This document shows, piece by piece, positions 1-5,750 of a stretch of 5,774 bases of DNA. Positions within the stretch are counted from its first letter, which is position 1; each line of letters starts with the position of its first letter. Position numbers and translations under genes: made by a program. The notes beneath the pieces were generated by a model that saw only the letters and a list, made by a program, of their open reading frames with translations, did not search any database and had not been told where the DNA came from. Origin of the DNA: an uncultured bacterium (GTDB lineage Bacteria; Gemmatimonadota; Gemmatimonadetes; Longimicrobiales; RSA9); assembly GCA_937995995.1 (NCBI GenBank), contig CALKIP010000332.1, forward strand, positions 1 through 5,774. The letters are read 5' to 3'.

Positions 1-298
1 CGCGGTAGTCGGTGTGGCCGCGGAGGTTTCGCTCGACGACGACGGACGCATCGCGAAGGCCATGGTCGGCATCACCGGGCTCGATACCCGGGCGCGACGG
101 GCGCGAGCGGTGGAAGATGCGCTGCATGGCGTCGAGGTCGGGGATGCGGAGGCGATTCGCGCCGCGGCCGATCGAGCGCCCGAGGGGCTGTCGCTCCAGG
201 CGGACCGGCAGGGCCCCATCGAGTACAAGGAGCAGCTCGCCCGGACGTACACCCGCCGCGCCGTCGAGCGGGCGCTCGAGCGGGCCTCGGCGGAGTGA
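1..298 (+). CDS. coxM: CoxM-type FAD-binding (medium) subunit of a molybdenum hydroxylase, C-terminal fragment
   Basis: This is the 3' end of a gene running off the left edge; the reading frame begins at base 2 and gives 98 residues before TGA at 296-298. The fragment matches the C-terminal domain of the flavoprotein subunit of CO dehydrogenase / xanthine dehydrogenase family enzymes. It opens with a VGVAAEVSLDDDGRI strand pair, then a GITGLDTRARRARAVEDAL segment (the family's 'G...P.RA..AE..L' region), and ends with the typical helix EYKEQLARTYTRRAVERAL. In such enzymes this subunit carries FAD and passes electrons from the [2Fe-2S] subunit to the acceptor. The FAD-binding N-terminal domains lie outside the window, so the substrate of the enzyme (CO, a purine, an aldehyde or other) cannot be told. 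The cox accessory genes directly downstream support the assignment. The name coxM is by family and context only. Confidence 0.85.
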   Translation, partial: AVVGVAAEVSLDDDGRIAKAMVGITGLDTRARRARAVEDALHGVEVGDAEAIRAAADRAPEGLSLQADRQGPIEYKEQLARTYTRRAVERALERASAE

Positions 299-305
299 GG
301 CGCGC

Positions 306-1196
306 TTGAGGCCGGAGATCCGAAGGATTCAGGAGCTCATGGAGCGGGAGGCCTACGTGGCCGACCGCTCCATCGCCACCGCGCTCCACCTCGCCATAAC
401 GCTCGGCCGGCCCCTCCTCGTCGAGGGGCCGGCAGGGGTGGGGAAGACAGAGATCTCGAAGGTGCTCGCACGGGCACTCGATACGGAGCTGATCCGGCTC
501 CAGTGCTACGAGGGCCTGGACGCCTCGACCGCACTCTACGAATGGAACTACCCGAAGCAGATGCTTCGGATCAAGCTGGAGGAGGGCGGCGAGAGGACGG
601 CGGCCGAGAAGGAGGCCTCAATCTTCAGCGAGGCGTACCTGCTCCGGCGGCCGCTCCTTCAGGCCATCACACACGAAGAGCGTCCTCCGGTGCTCCTCAT
701 CGACGAAGTGGACCGTGCGGACGAGGAGTTTGAAGCGTTCCTCCTCGAAGTGCTGTCCGACTTCCAGGTGAGCGTTCCCGAGCTCGGTACGATTCGCGCG
801 AAGCATCGCCCGCACGTCGTGCTCACATCGAACCGCAGCCGTGAGCTTTCGGATGCGCTACGACGCCGGTGCCTCTTCCTCTGGATCGACTATCCATCGT
901 TCGAGAAGGAGTTGGCCATCGTCCGGACTCGCGTGAAAGACATCGATGATCGGCTCGCGTCGCAGGTCACGAGCTTTCTCCAGACGCTTCGTGGTCTGGA
1001 GTTGACCAAAGTGCCCGGAATCTCCGAGACGCTGGATTGGGCACAGGCGCTCATTGCGCTGGAAGCCACGCGCCTCGACGCATCACTCGTACGAGAGACG
1101 CTGGGCTGCATCGTCAAGGAGGAGAGCGATACCCGGCGAGTCCTGGCCCGACTGGAGGAGTCGGGCCTCGAGGCCATGGCTCAGCCGGTGGCATGA
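306..1196 (+). CDS. coxD: CoxD-like MoxR family AAA+ ATPase (maturation chaperone)
   Basis: This is a MoxR-family AAA+ ATPase of 296 residues. It has Walker A GPAGVGKT (residues 41-48), the CoxD-typical block IRLQCYEGLD...YEWNYPKQML (63-87), Walker B VLLIDEVDRADEEFEAFLLE (129-148), sensor 1 LTSNR (173-177) and an arginine cluster ALRRRC (184-189) where the family places its arginine finger. In Oligotropha carboxidovorans, CoxD is needed to mature the Mo active site of CO dehydrogenase; the same role on the enzyme encoded upstream is inferred. The start is uncertain. TTG at 306 is seven bases after the coxM stop, has a GGAG at 292-295 and gives the usual family length. ATG at 339 would give 285 residues, but its AGGAG lies only three bases upstream. 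The frame stays open back to base 12, but that part is the coxM gene read in another frame. The stop overlaps the start of coxE by four bases. Confidence 0.93.
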   Translation: MRPEIRRIQELMEREAYVADRSIATALHLAITLGRPLLVEGPAGVGKTEISKVLARALDTELIRLQCYEGLDASTALYEWNYPKQMLRIKLEEGGERTAAEKEASIFSEAYLLRRPLLQAITHEERPPVLLIDEVDRADEEFEAFLLEVLSDFQVSVPELGTIRAKHRPHVVLTSNRSRELSDALRRRCLFLWIDYPSFEKELAIVRTRVKDIDDRLASQVTSFLQTLRGLELTKVPGISETLDWAQALIALEATRLDASLVRETLGCIVKEESDTRRVLARLEESGLEAMAQPVA

Positions 1197-2371
1197 GGAT
1201 GCGCGGAGCGGGTGGCCCGAACCAGACTACAGAAGAAGGCTTGGTACCGGCCACCGTCCGACTGGGTCGCGCACTGCGCGAGCGAGGCATCCCTTCGACA
1301 CCTGCGGAGGCGGTCGAAGCTGCCCGAGCGCTGACGACCGTTGATGTGGGCGACAGGCACGAGGTCAAGCTCGCACTCCGCTCCATCTTCATCGGCCGAG
1401 TCGAGGACGTCGAAACCTTTGACGAGATCTTCGACGAAGTATGGACGGCGGGCGAGCGAGCACGCTCCCCTGAGAGGGATGAGCCGGAGACCAAGAGGGT
1501 GACTGCCCGCAAGGCGGAGCCGCGATCCATGCACACTGCAGGTCAGGCGCCGCTCACTCTCGAGAACTGGCTGGGGCAGGGAGGAGATGAGGCGGAGCCG
1601 GTCGGTCTGCCGACGGTAGGCACCCGGGAATCAAGGGCGAGCAAGGACTTCAGCAGCTACGACGCGGGCGATTTGGAGGCAGTGACGCGAGTCGCGGCGA
1701 GGATCGCGCGACGCCTTGCCATGCGGCCGAGCCGCAGGTGGAAGCCGGTGCGGCGCGGGCCACGCGTGCACGCCAGGCATACGCTGCGTCGCTCGTTCCG
1801 GACGGGTGGGGATCCAGTGGAGCTCGTCTTCAGACGGCGCAGGCCGAGGAAGACCAACCTCGTCGTCCTCTGTGACGTTTCGGGATCGATGGACATCTAC
1901 TCCCGGTTCCTGCTGCAGTTCATCTACGCCATGCAGAACTGCTTCGCCCGCGTGGAGTCGTTCGTCTTCAGCACGCGACTCAGCCGGGTCACGGATCAAC
2001 TGCTCGGCCCGAGCTACGGCCAGGCACTCGAGCGGCTTACAGAGGGCATCCACGGCTGGTCGGGTGGAACGCGTATCGGCGAGAGTCTGGCTGCGTTCGA
2101 CGAGGGCTGGCCGCGACTGGTCGACCGACGCACGATCGTGCTGATCCTGAGCGACGGCTGGGACACGGGCGAACCGGAGGTTCTGGGCAGGGTCATGTGC
2201 GGGCTCCATCGCCGTGCAGGCAAGGTGATCTGGTTGAACCCGCTCCTCGGCAATCCCGAGTACCGTCCACTTACCCGCGGGATGCAGGCGGCGCTACCGT
2301 ACATCGACGTCTTCGCGCCGGCCCACAATCTGGCCGCCCTGAGTGGTCTGGCGGCTCATCTTCGCCTGTGA
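1193..2371 (+). CDS. coxE: CoxE-like von Willebrand factor A domain protein
   Basis: This 392-residue protein is the usual partner of CoxD-type MoxR ATPases and is close to the roughly 400 residues of known CoxE proteins. The N-terminal part (about 15-95) is helical and resembles the CoxE N-terminal domain. A variable, charged linker follows, then a very basic stretch with RRSFRTGGDPVELVFRRRRPRK just before the VWA domain. The VWA domain (about 222-392) keeps the full metal-ion-dependent adhesion site: DVSGS at 228-232, Thr293 in SGGTRIG, and Asp321 in LSDGWD. No signal peptide or membrane segment is seen, so it is probably cytoplasmic. MoxR-VWA pairs are thought to remodel or load metal into client enzymes; in Oligotropha, CoxE is linked to completing the Cu-S-Mo centre. 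The start ATG at 1193 overlaps the coxD stop (ATGA); ATG at 1199 is an alternative. Neither has a strong Shine-Dalgarno, which fits translational coupling. Confidence 0.92.
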   Translation: MRMRGAGGPNQTTEEGLVPATVRLGRALRERGIPSTPAEAVEAARALTTVDVGDRHEVKLALRSIFIGRVEDVETFDEIFDEVWTAGERARSPERDEPETKRVTARKAEPRSMHTAGQAPLTLENWLGQGGDEAEPVGLPTVGTRESRASKDFSSYDAGDLEAVTRVAARIARRLAMRPSRRWKPVRRGPRVHARHTLRRSFRTGGDPVELVFRRRRPRKTNLVVLCDVSGSMDIYSRFLLQFIYAMQNCFARVESFVFSTRLSRVTDQLLGPSYGQALERLTEGIHGWSGGTRIGESLAAFDEGWPRLVDRRTIVLILSDGWDTGEPEVLGRVMCGLHRRAGKVIWLNPLLGNPEYRPLTRGMQAALPYIDVFAPAHNLAALSGLAAHLRL

Positions 2372-2376
2372 GCACC

Positions 2377-3468
2377 ATGGTCCAGGAACTGTTCGAGCAG
2401 TTGGACGAGCTCCGTACCCGCAACCGCCGCGTCGCCATGGCCACGCTGGTCGAGACGCGCGGCACCTCTCCGAAGAAGGAGGGGGCCAAGATGTGGGTGG
2501 GCGAGGCTGGACGCGTGGTCGGCTCCGTCACGATCGGCGGTTGCGTGGACGCGCACGTAATCGACGCCGCTGCCGATGTGCTGCGCCGCTGGCAACCGAC
2601 GCTATTGAGCGTGGATCTGGGAGACGAAGATGCTCAGGAACTCGGACTCACCTGCGCGGGGGCCGTGGATGTTCTGGTCGAGCCTGTGGATCTCCTGGAA
2701 TCCGACCGTGGGCGCGTACTGCAGTACAATTGGGTTCGCGACCATATCCAATCCGGTGGCCACGCCGTGGTCGTGACGGTGCTACCCGAAGGTACGGAAA
2801 CGCTCCTCGTACTGGACGACGGCTCGATTTTCGGCTCACTGGGTGATCCTGCGCTCGATGAGGCGGCCGCTCGCGAGGCGAGCGAGCTCATGCAGCGGGG
2901 ACGGTCCCGGACGCTAATTCTCGATCGAGTGGGAGAGGAGAGCCGCCGCGCATTCTTCGAGGTGCACGGCCCTCCGCCGACACTGATCGTGTTCGGCGCC
3001 GGTCACGTGGCACGCCCCCTCGTGCAATTCGCGAAAGGGCTCGGAATGCGGGTCGTGGTGGTCGACGCCCGAGAGCGCTACGCGAACCGCGAATCGTTCC
3101 CCGACGCCGACGAAATCCGGGTCGGCATCCCATCGGAGATCGCGGAGACACTCGGTTACGGCGCCACTTCCGCGGTGGTCCTGGTCGCACACGACTACAA
3201 GTTCGACCTGCCGGTGCTCAAGCACGTGCTCACGACGGACGCCGGATACATCGGACTCCTCGGTAGCCGACGTCGCGGCCGAACGATTCTCGAGTTTCTG
3301 GCCGCGGATGGCATCGCTCCCGATGAACTCGAGCGGGTCCACGTCCCGGTCGGCCTGGACATCGGCGCGGAAACGGCGCCCGAGTTCGCCATCAGCATCC
3401 TGGCCGAGGTGCTGGCGGTCCGGGCAGGGCGTCGGGGCGGCCCCATGCGCGAGAGGTTGGCGCGATGA
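2377..3468 (+). CDS. xdhC: XdhC/CoxI family molybdenum cofactor insertion protein
   Basis: This 363-residue protein has both halves of the XdhC family. The N-terminal XdhC/CoxI domain (about 1-110) contains VETRGTSPKKEGAKM, GSVTIGGCVDAHV with Cys56, and LTCAGAVDVLVEP with Cys93. The C-terminal Rossmann-like domain (about 200-350) contains VFGAGHVARPL (G207-A-G209), the acidic strand end VVVVDARERY, YIGLLGSRRRG (GSRRR at 296-300) and the signature GLDIGAETAPEFAISILAE from 326. Rhodobacter XdhC binds the molybdenum cofactor, protects it during sulfuration and delivers it to the apo-enzyme; CoxF and CoxI of CO dehydrogenase clusters belong to the same family. Start: ATG at 2377 gives the family-like MVQELFEQL opening. 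GTG at 2368, which overlaps the coxE stop as GTGA, would add three residues. The usual CGG motif reads CAG here (see findings). The position after coxE suggests the CoxF slot, though the two-domain length also fits CoxI. Confidence 0.93.
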   Translation: MVQELFEQLDELRTRNRRVAMATLVETRGTSPKKEGAKMWVGEAGRVVGSVTIGGCVDAHVIDAAADVLRRWQPTLLSVDLGDEDAQELGLTCAGAVDVLVEPVDLLESDRGRVLQYNWVRDHIQSGGHAVVVTVLPEGTETLLVLDDGSIFGSLGDPALDEAAAREASELMQRGRSRTLILDRVGEESRRAFFEVHGPPPTLIVFGAGHVARPLVQFAKGLGMRVVVVDARERYANRESFPDADEIRVGIPSEIAETLGYGATSAVVLVAHDYKFDLPVLKHVLTTDAGYIGLLGSRRRGRTILEFLAADGIAPDELERVHVPVGLDIGAETAPEFAISILAEVLAVRAGRRGGPMRERLAR

Positions 3469-3580
3469 GCGGGCGTATCGATCCCCGGTGTGTCGTTCCC
3501 GGGCGGCTCGGCACGAGGGGCCAAGGTCATCGTCGTGAGCCACTTGGACGTCGTGGACCACATGGACCGGGTCGGGGCGC
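3469..3580 (+). other. Intergenic interval with an unexplained in-frame open stretch
   Basis: This 112-base gap separates xdhC from the scaffold gene in an operon whose other junctions mostly overlap. No recognised gene, terminator or promoter is visible. The xdhC frame stays open after its TGA (3466-3468) and runs to a stop at 3691-3693. From GTG at 3490 it reads VSFPGGSARGAKVIVVSHL and continues with DVVDHMDRVGAHE. Up to about 3580 its third codon positions are nearly all G or C, which is coding-like, but it would then overlap the scaffold gene by about 110 bases in another frame. A second short frame, ATG 3465 to TGA 3584 (39 codons), touches both neighbours by ATGA overlaps, but its product is Arg/Gly/Pro-rich as expected for a wrong frame in GC-rich DNA. 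I recognise neither product. It may be a gene remnant, a short leader-type frame, or plain spacer. Confidence 0.3.
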
Positions 3581-3967
3581 ATGAAGCCGTTGTACAGCGC
3601 GACGATCATGGACCACTTCCGCCGGCCGCGGAATTACGGGACTCTCGACGATGCCAATGTCCGTCACGAGATCTCCAACCCCGTGTGCGGTGACCGGATC
3701 CGATTGTCGCTGCGCCTGGCCGATGGGATCGTCGCCGCCGCCCGCTTCAAGGGCGATGGTTGCGCGATCAGCAAGGCCGCGGCATCGCTCCTCACGGAGA
3801 TGATACACGGTCGGATGGTCGTCGAAGCAGCGGAGGTTTCCGACGCCGAACTCCTGACCGCGCTGGATGCCGAGATCGCTCCGTCACGCCTGGCATGCGC
3901 ACTGCTGCCACTCGAGGCACTCCGGCGAGGACTCGGTGCGTATCGCCGAAGCGGCGGGGACGGGTGA
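3581..3967 (+). CDS. sufU: SufU/IscU-type iron-sulfur cluster scaffold or sulfur carrier protein
   Basis: This 128-residue protein opens with the family hallmark LYSATIMDHFRRPRNYG (4-20). The metal/cluster ligands are all present: Cys36 and Asp38 in NPVCGDRIRL, Cys61 in FKGDGCAISKAAAS, and Cys106 in RLACALLPLEAL. SufU-type proteins accept sulfur from a cysteine desulfurase; IscU-type proteins assemble [2Fe-2S] clusters. The CGDRIRL and CALLPL wording is closer to SufU. However, the Cys61-Cys106 spacing of 45 residues matches IscU (C63-C106 in E. coli) and lacks the roughly 20-residue insertion of Bacillus SufU. The IscU LPPVK chaperone-binding motif is also missing. Start: ATG at 3581 follows a weak G-rich stretch (gggtcgggg), and the frame has a stop at 3536-3538 with no other start between. 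The stop overlaps the next start as TGATG. In this operon it may serve the enzyme's [2Fe-2S] subunit or the sulfuration of molybdenum; that role is inferred. The symbol is by family only. Confidence 0.88.
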   Translation: MKPLYSATIMDHFRRPRNYGTLDDANVRHEISNPVCGDRIRLSLRLADGIVAAARFKGDGCAISKAAASLLTEMIHGRMVVEAAEVSDAELLTALDAEIAPSRLACALLPLEALRRGLGAYRRSGGDG

Positions 3968-4623
3968 TGCGCCCCGTGGTGGCCGTCGTACTCGCGGCCG
4001 GCGCATCGCGCAGATTCGGCGAGAACAAGCTGCTCGCGTCACTCGATGGCGTACCCGTTATCCGTCGAACGGTCCAGAACGTCCTCGACTCACCGGTCCG
4101 TGCCGTGCACGTAGTGCTCGGCCGGGATGCCGGACTCGTGCGGCTCGCACTGGCAGGGCTGCCGGTCGACTTCGTGCACAACGCCGATTATCGGTCGGGG
4201 ATGAGCACATCGTTGCGCGCGGGTGTCGAAGCGGCGAGGATCGACGGAGATTTCGGCCTGCTCGTCGCGCTCGGCGACCAGCCCTCGGTTACGCCCGCCA
4301 TCATCGGCCGCATCATCGAGTCGTACAGGCGGTCCCGAATGGCGATCGTGGCGCCTGTATATCGCGGTATTCGGGGCAACCCGGTGCTCTTCGATGCCGA
4401 GATCGTTTCGGAGCTACTCGACGTCAGAGGAGACGAGGGGGCACGACAGGTCATCGCTCGGGATTCAGGGCGCGTGGAGCCGGTCGCATTCGATTCTCTG
4501 CCGCCACCGGATGTGGATACGCCGAGCGAACTGGCCGCGCTACAGACAGACCTTGCGCGAGAAGAGCAACCGCTGTGGGCGCAGGCGAGCCGTTCGGATG
4601 ACACTCCCGAGCCAGTCGGGTGA
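3967..4623 (+). CDS. mocA: MocA-like molybdenum cofactor cytidylyltransferase
   Basis: This 218-residue nucleotidyltransferase has the GT-A-like fold of the MobA/MocA family. The N-terminal nucleotide-binding loop is VVLAAGASRRFGENKLL (7-23) with Lys21. The metal-binding Asp104 is in ALGDQPSVTP. It also shows the MocA-typical NADYRSGMSTSLRAG (72-86), RGIRGNPVLFD (133-143) and a C-terminal DVDTPSEL (182-189). The LAAG form of the loop, rather than the LAGG of GTP-using MobA, and the GMSTSL block point to CTP. The expected reaction is CTP plus Mo-molybdopterin giving molybdopterin cytosine dinucleotide, the cofactor form of bacterial CO dehydrogenase-type enzymes. CTP use is inferred from motifs. 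ATG at 3967 shares its A with the TGA of the scaffold gene, so coupling is likely; GTG at 3964 is an in-frame alternative. The last 25 or so residues after DTPSEL look like an unconserved tail. The generic label would be NTP transferase family protein. Confidence 0.91.
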   Translation: MRPVVAVVLAAGASRRFGENKLLASLDGVPVIRRTVQNVLDSPVRAVHVVLGRDAGLVRLALAGLPVDFVHNADYRSGMSTSLRAGVEAARIDGDFGLLVALGDQPSVTPAIIGRIIESYRRSRMAIVAPVYRGIRGNPVLFDAEIVSELLDVRGDEGARQVIARDSGRVEPVAFDSLPPPDVDTPSELAALQTDLAREEQPLWAQASRSDDTPEPVG

Positions 4624-4687
4624 TGGATTGCACGGATCGATCGGCTTGATTCCCGCGACGGCGAGCTCGGCTGTCAGGGCATCAGGC

Positions 4688-4693
4688 AGGAGG
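4688..4693 (+). promoter_or_regulatory. Shine-Dalgarno site of moaA
   Basis: A perfect AGGAGG lies five bases before ATG 4699 and fixes the moaA start over the in-frame ATG at 4717. It is the strongest ribosome binding site in the window. The 75-base spacer that holds it (4624-4698) shows no clear promoter boxes and no terminator; it contains only short palindromes (GATCGATC at 4635-4642, CGAGCTCG at 4662-4669). So moaA is probably on the same transcript but translated independently. Confidence 0.75.
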
Positions 4694-4698
4694 CGATA

Positions 4699-5697
4699 AT
4701 GGGCGAGGTCACACCGATGCGCGATGGGTTCGGCCGGCGGATCGAGTATCTGCGGATCTCGGTGACGGACAAGTGCAACCTTCGCTGCGTCTACTGCATG
4801 CCTGAAGAGGGCCTGCCGTGGCTCAGGCGAGAGCAGATCCTCAGCTACGAAGAGATCGTCCACGTGGTCCGCACCATGGCGGGCATGGGACTGCGGCGAG
4901 TGAGGATCACCGGAGGCGAGCCGCTGGTGCGTCGCGGTCTGGTGGAGCTCGTCCGACAGATCGCCGCCGTGCCCGGCATCGATGACGTGGCGTTGTCGAC
5001 GAACGGCGTGCTCCTGGGCGAGTACGCCGAGCCTCTTCGGGAAGCGGGCCTCGCCCGCGTCAACGTGTCGCTCGACTCGCTCAGGCCGGAGCGTATCGAT
5101 GCGATCGCGAGGCGGCCGGGATCGCACGAGCGAATCATGGAGGGCCTCGCCGCGGCCGAGCGCGTCGGGCTCGCGCCGCTGAAGATCAATACCGTGGTCA
5201 TGCGGGGCACGAACGATGACGAACTGGAGGATTTCGCGAGGTGCACGCTCGAGCGTCCATGGCACGTGCGATTCATCGAGGTCATGCCCGTGGGCGCGAA
5301 TCTGGACGTGTCGGCGAACGCCTACATTTCGTCGTACGAGATTCTGGATCGCGTGAAGCGGATCGGTGACCTTGAACCGGTAGAAGGGCCTGCGGGGAAC
5401 GGTCCCGCGCGGTACTTCCGACTTCCCGGCGGGCGCGGCACGGTGGGCGTGATCACGCCGATGAGCCACAATTACTGCGACCGCTGCAACCGGATGCGAC
5501 TCACGGCGGACGGGCAGTTGCGGCCGTGTCTCTTCGGCGCACTTCAGACGGATCTGCGTGGACCATTGCGGCGCGGTGAGCCGCTCGAGCCTCACATTCG
5601 CCACACACTCCAGGTCAAGCCGGAACGCCATCACCTGGTCCAGGGCAGGGCCATCGGTTCGGGTGGCCTCATCGCACTCTCCCAGGTCGGTGGATGA
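4699..5697 (+). CDS. moaA: GTP 3',8-cyclase MoaA (radical SAM)
   Basis: MoaA catalyses the first step of molybdenum cofactor synthesis: SAM-dependent conversion of GTP to 3',8-cyclo-7,8-dihydro-GTP, which MoaC then turns into cyclic pyranopterin phosphate. The 332-residue product shows the radical SAM motif CNLRCVYC (Cys26, Cys30, Cys33), the SAM-binding GGEPL at 72-76, NVSLDSL, and the family's INTVVMRGTND and RFIEVMPVG. The second cluster site reads CDRC then a cysteine 14 positions on (Cys260, Cys263, Cys277), and the substrate-binding arginines are in NRMRLT (Arg265, Arg267). The chain ends in the conserved Gly-Gly (SQVGG) that reaches into the active site. Length and motifs are complete, so the enzyme should be functional. 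It lies in the same frame as mocA with no stop in the spacer, but no start codon precedes ATG 4699. MoaC, MoaD, MoaE and MoeA are not in the window and must be encoded elsewhere or downstream. Confidence 0.97.
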   Translation: MGEVTPMRDGFGRRIEYLRISVTDKCNLRCVYCMPEEGLPWLRREQILSYEEIVHVVRTMAGMGLRRVRITGGEPLVRRGLVELVRQIAAVPGIDDVALSTNGVLLGEYAEPLREAGLARVNVSLDSLRPERIDAIARRPGSHERIMEGLAAAERVGLAPLKINTVVMRGTNDDELEDFARCTLERPWHVRFIEVMPVGANLDVSANAYISSYEILDRVKRIGDLEPVEGPAGNGPARYFRLPGGRGTVGVITPMSHNYCDRCNRMRLTADGQLRPCLFGALQTDLRGPLRRGEPLEPHIRHTLQVKPERHHLVQGRAIGSGGLIALSQVGG

Positions 5698-5726
5698 GAT
5701 CACCATCCCGCCACCGTATCCCAGAC

Positions 5727-5750
5727 CGGTATCTCGTGCGCGAGACACCG
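5727..5750 (+). terminator. Hairpin 29 bases after moaA, possible weak terminator or attenuator
   Basis: The arms 5727-5736 and 5741-5750 pair over nine base pairs with a single A-C mismatch (5731 with 5746) around a TGCG loop. No T-run follows; the downstream sequence is C/G-rich and includes the palindrome GGCCCGGGCC at 5759-5768. It could be a factor-dependent or structural 3' end, or chance pairing in GC-rich DNA. The 77 bases after moaA contain no identifiable gene. An ATG at 5694 overlapping the moaA stop, and a GTG at 5690 in another frame, both stay open to the window edge, but their short products are not recognisable. Confidence 0.3.

Noticed and set aside
12..305. Long N-terminal extension of the coxD reading frame to base 12
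   Set aside because: The frame overlaps the clearly coding coxM end, gives a Ser/Arg/Pro-rich nonsense sequence, and known CoxD proteins begin close to residue 1 of the 306 start.
1037..1192. Upstream extension of the coxE frame inside coxD
   Set aside because: Conserved CoxE-like sequence begins only after 1193, and the extension reads low-complexity Gly/Arg/Pro against a well-conserved coxD C-terminus.
2914..3609. A 231-codon minus-strand open frame across the end of xdhC and the gap
   Set aside because: It is the complement of conserved xdhC sequence, is rich in His/Asp/Arg, and shows no domain or ribosome binding site.
4635..4669. Short palindromes GATCGATC and CGAGCTCG in the mocA-moaA spacer as possible operators
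   Set aside because: Eight-base palindromes are common by chance in this composition; no repeat copy or promoter boxes accompany them.
4621..4698. mocA TGA read through into moaA (fusion or recoded stop), since the two share a frame with no stop between
   Set aside because: TGA ends all seven genes here, several at coupling overlaps, so it is an ordinary stop. A perfect Shine-Dalgarno precedes moaA, and no recoding structure is evident.
4540..5748. A 402-codon open frame on the minus strand, antisense to moaA
   Set aside because: It lies opposite a complete, motif-perfect moaA. Its product is His/Arg/Asp-rich with no recognisable domain, as expected for the antisense of a GC-rich gene with few stop-forming codons.
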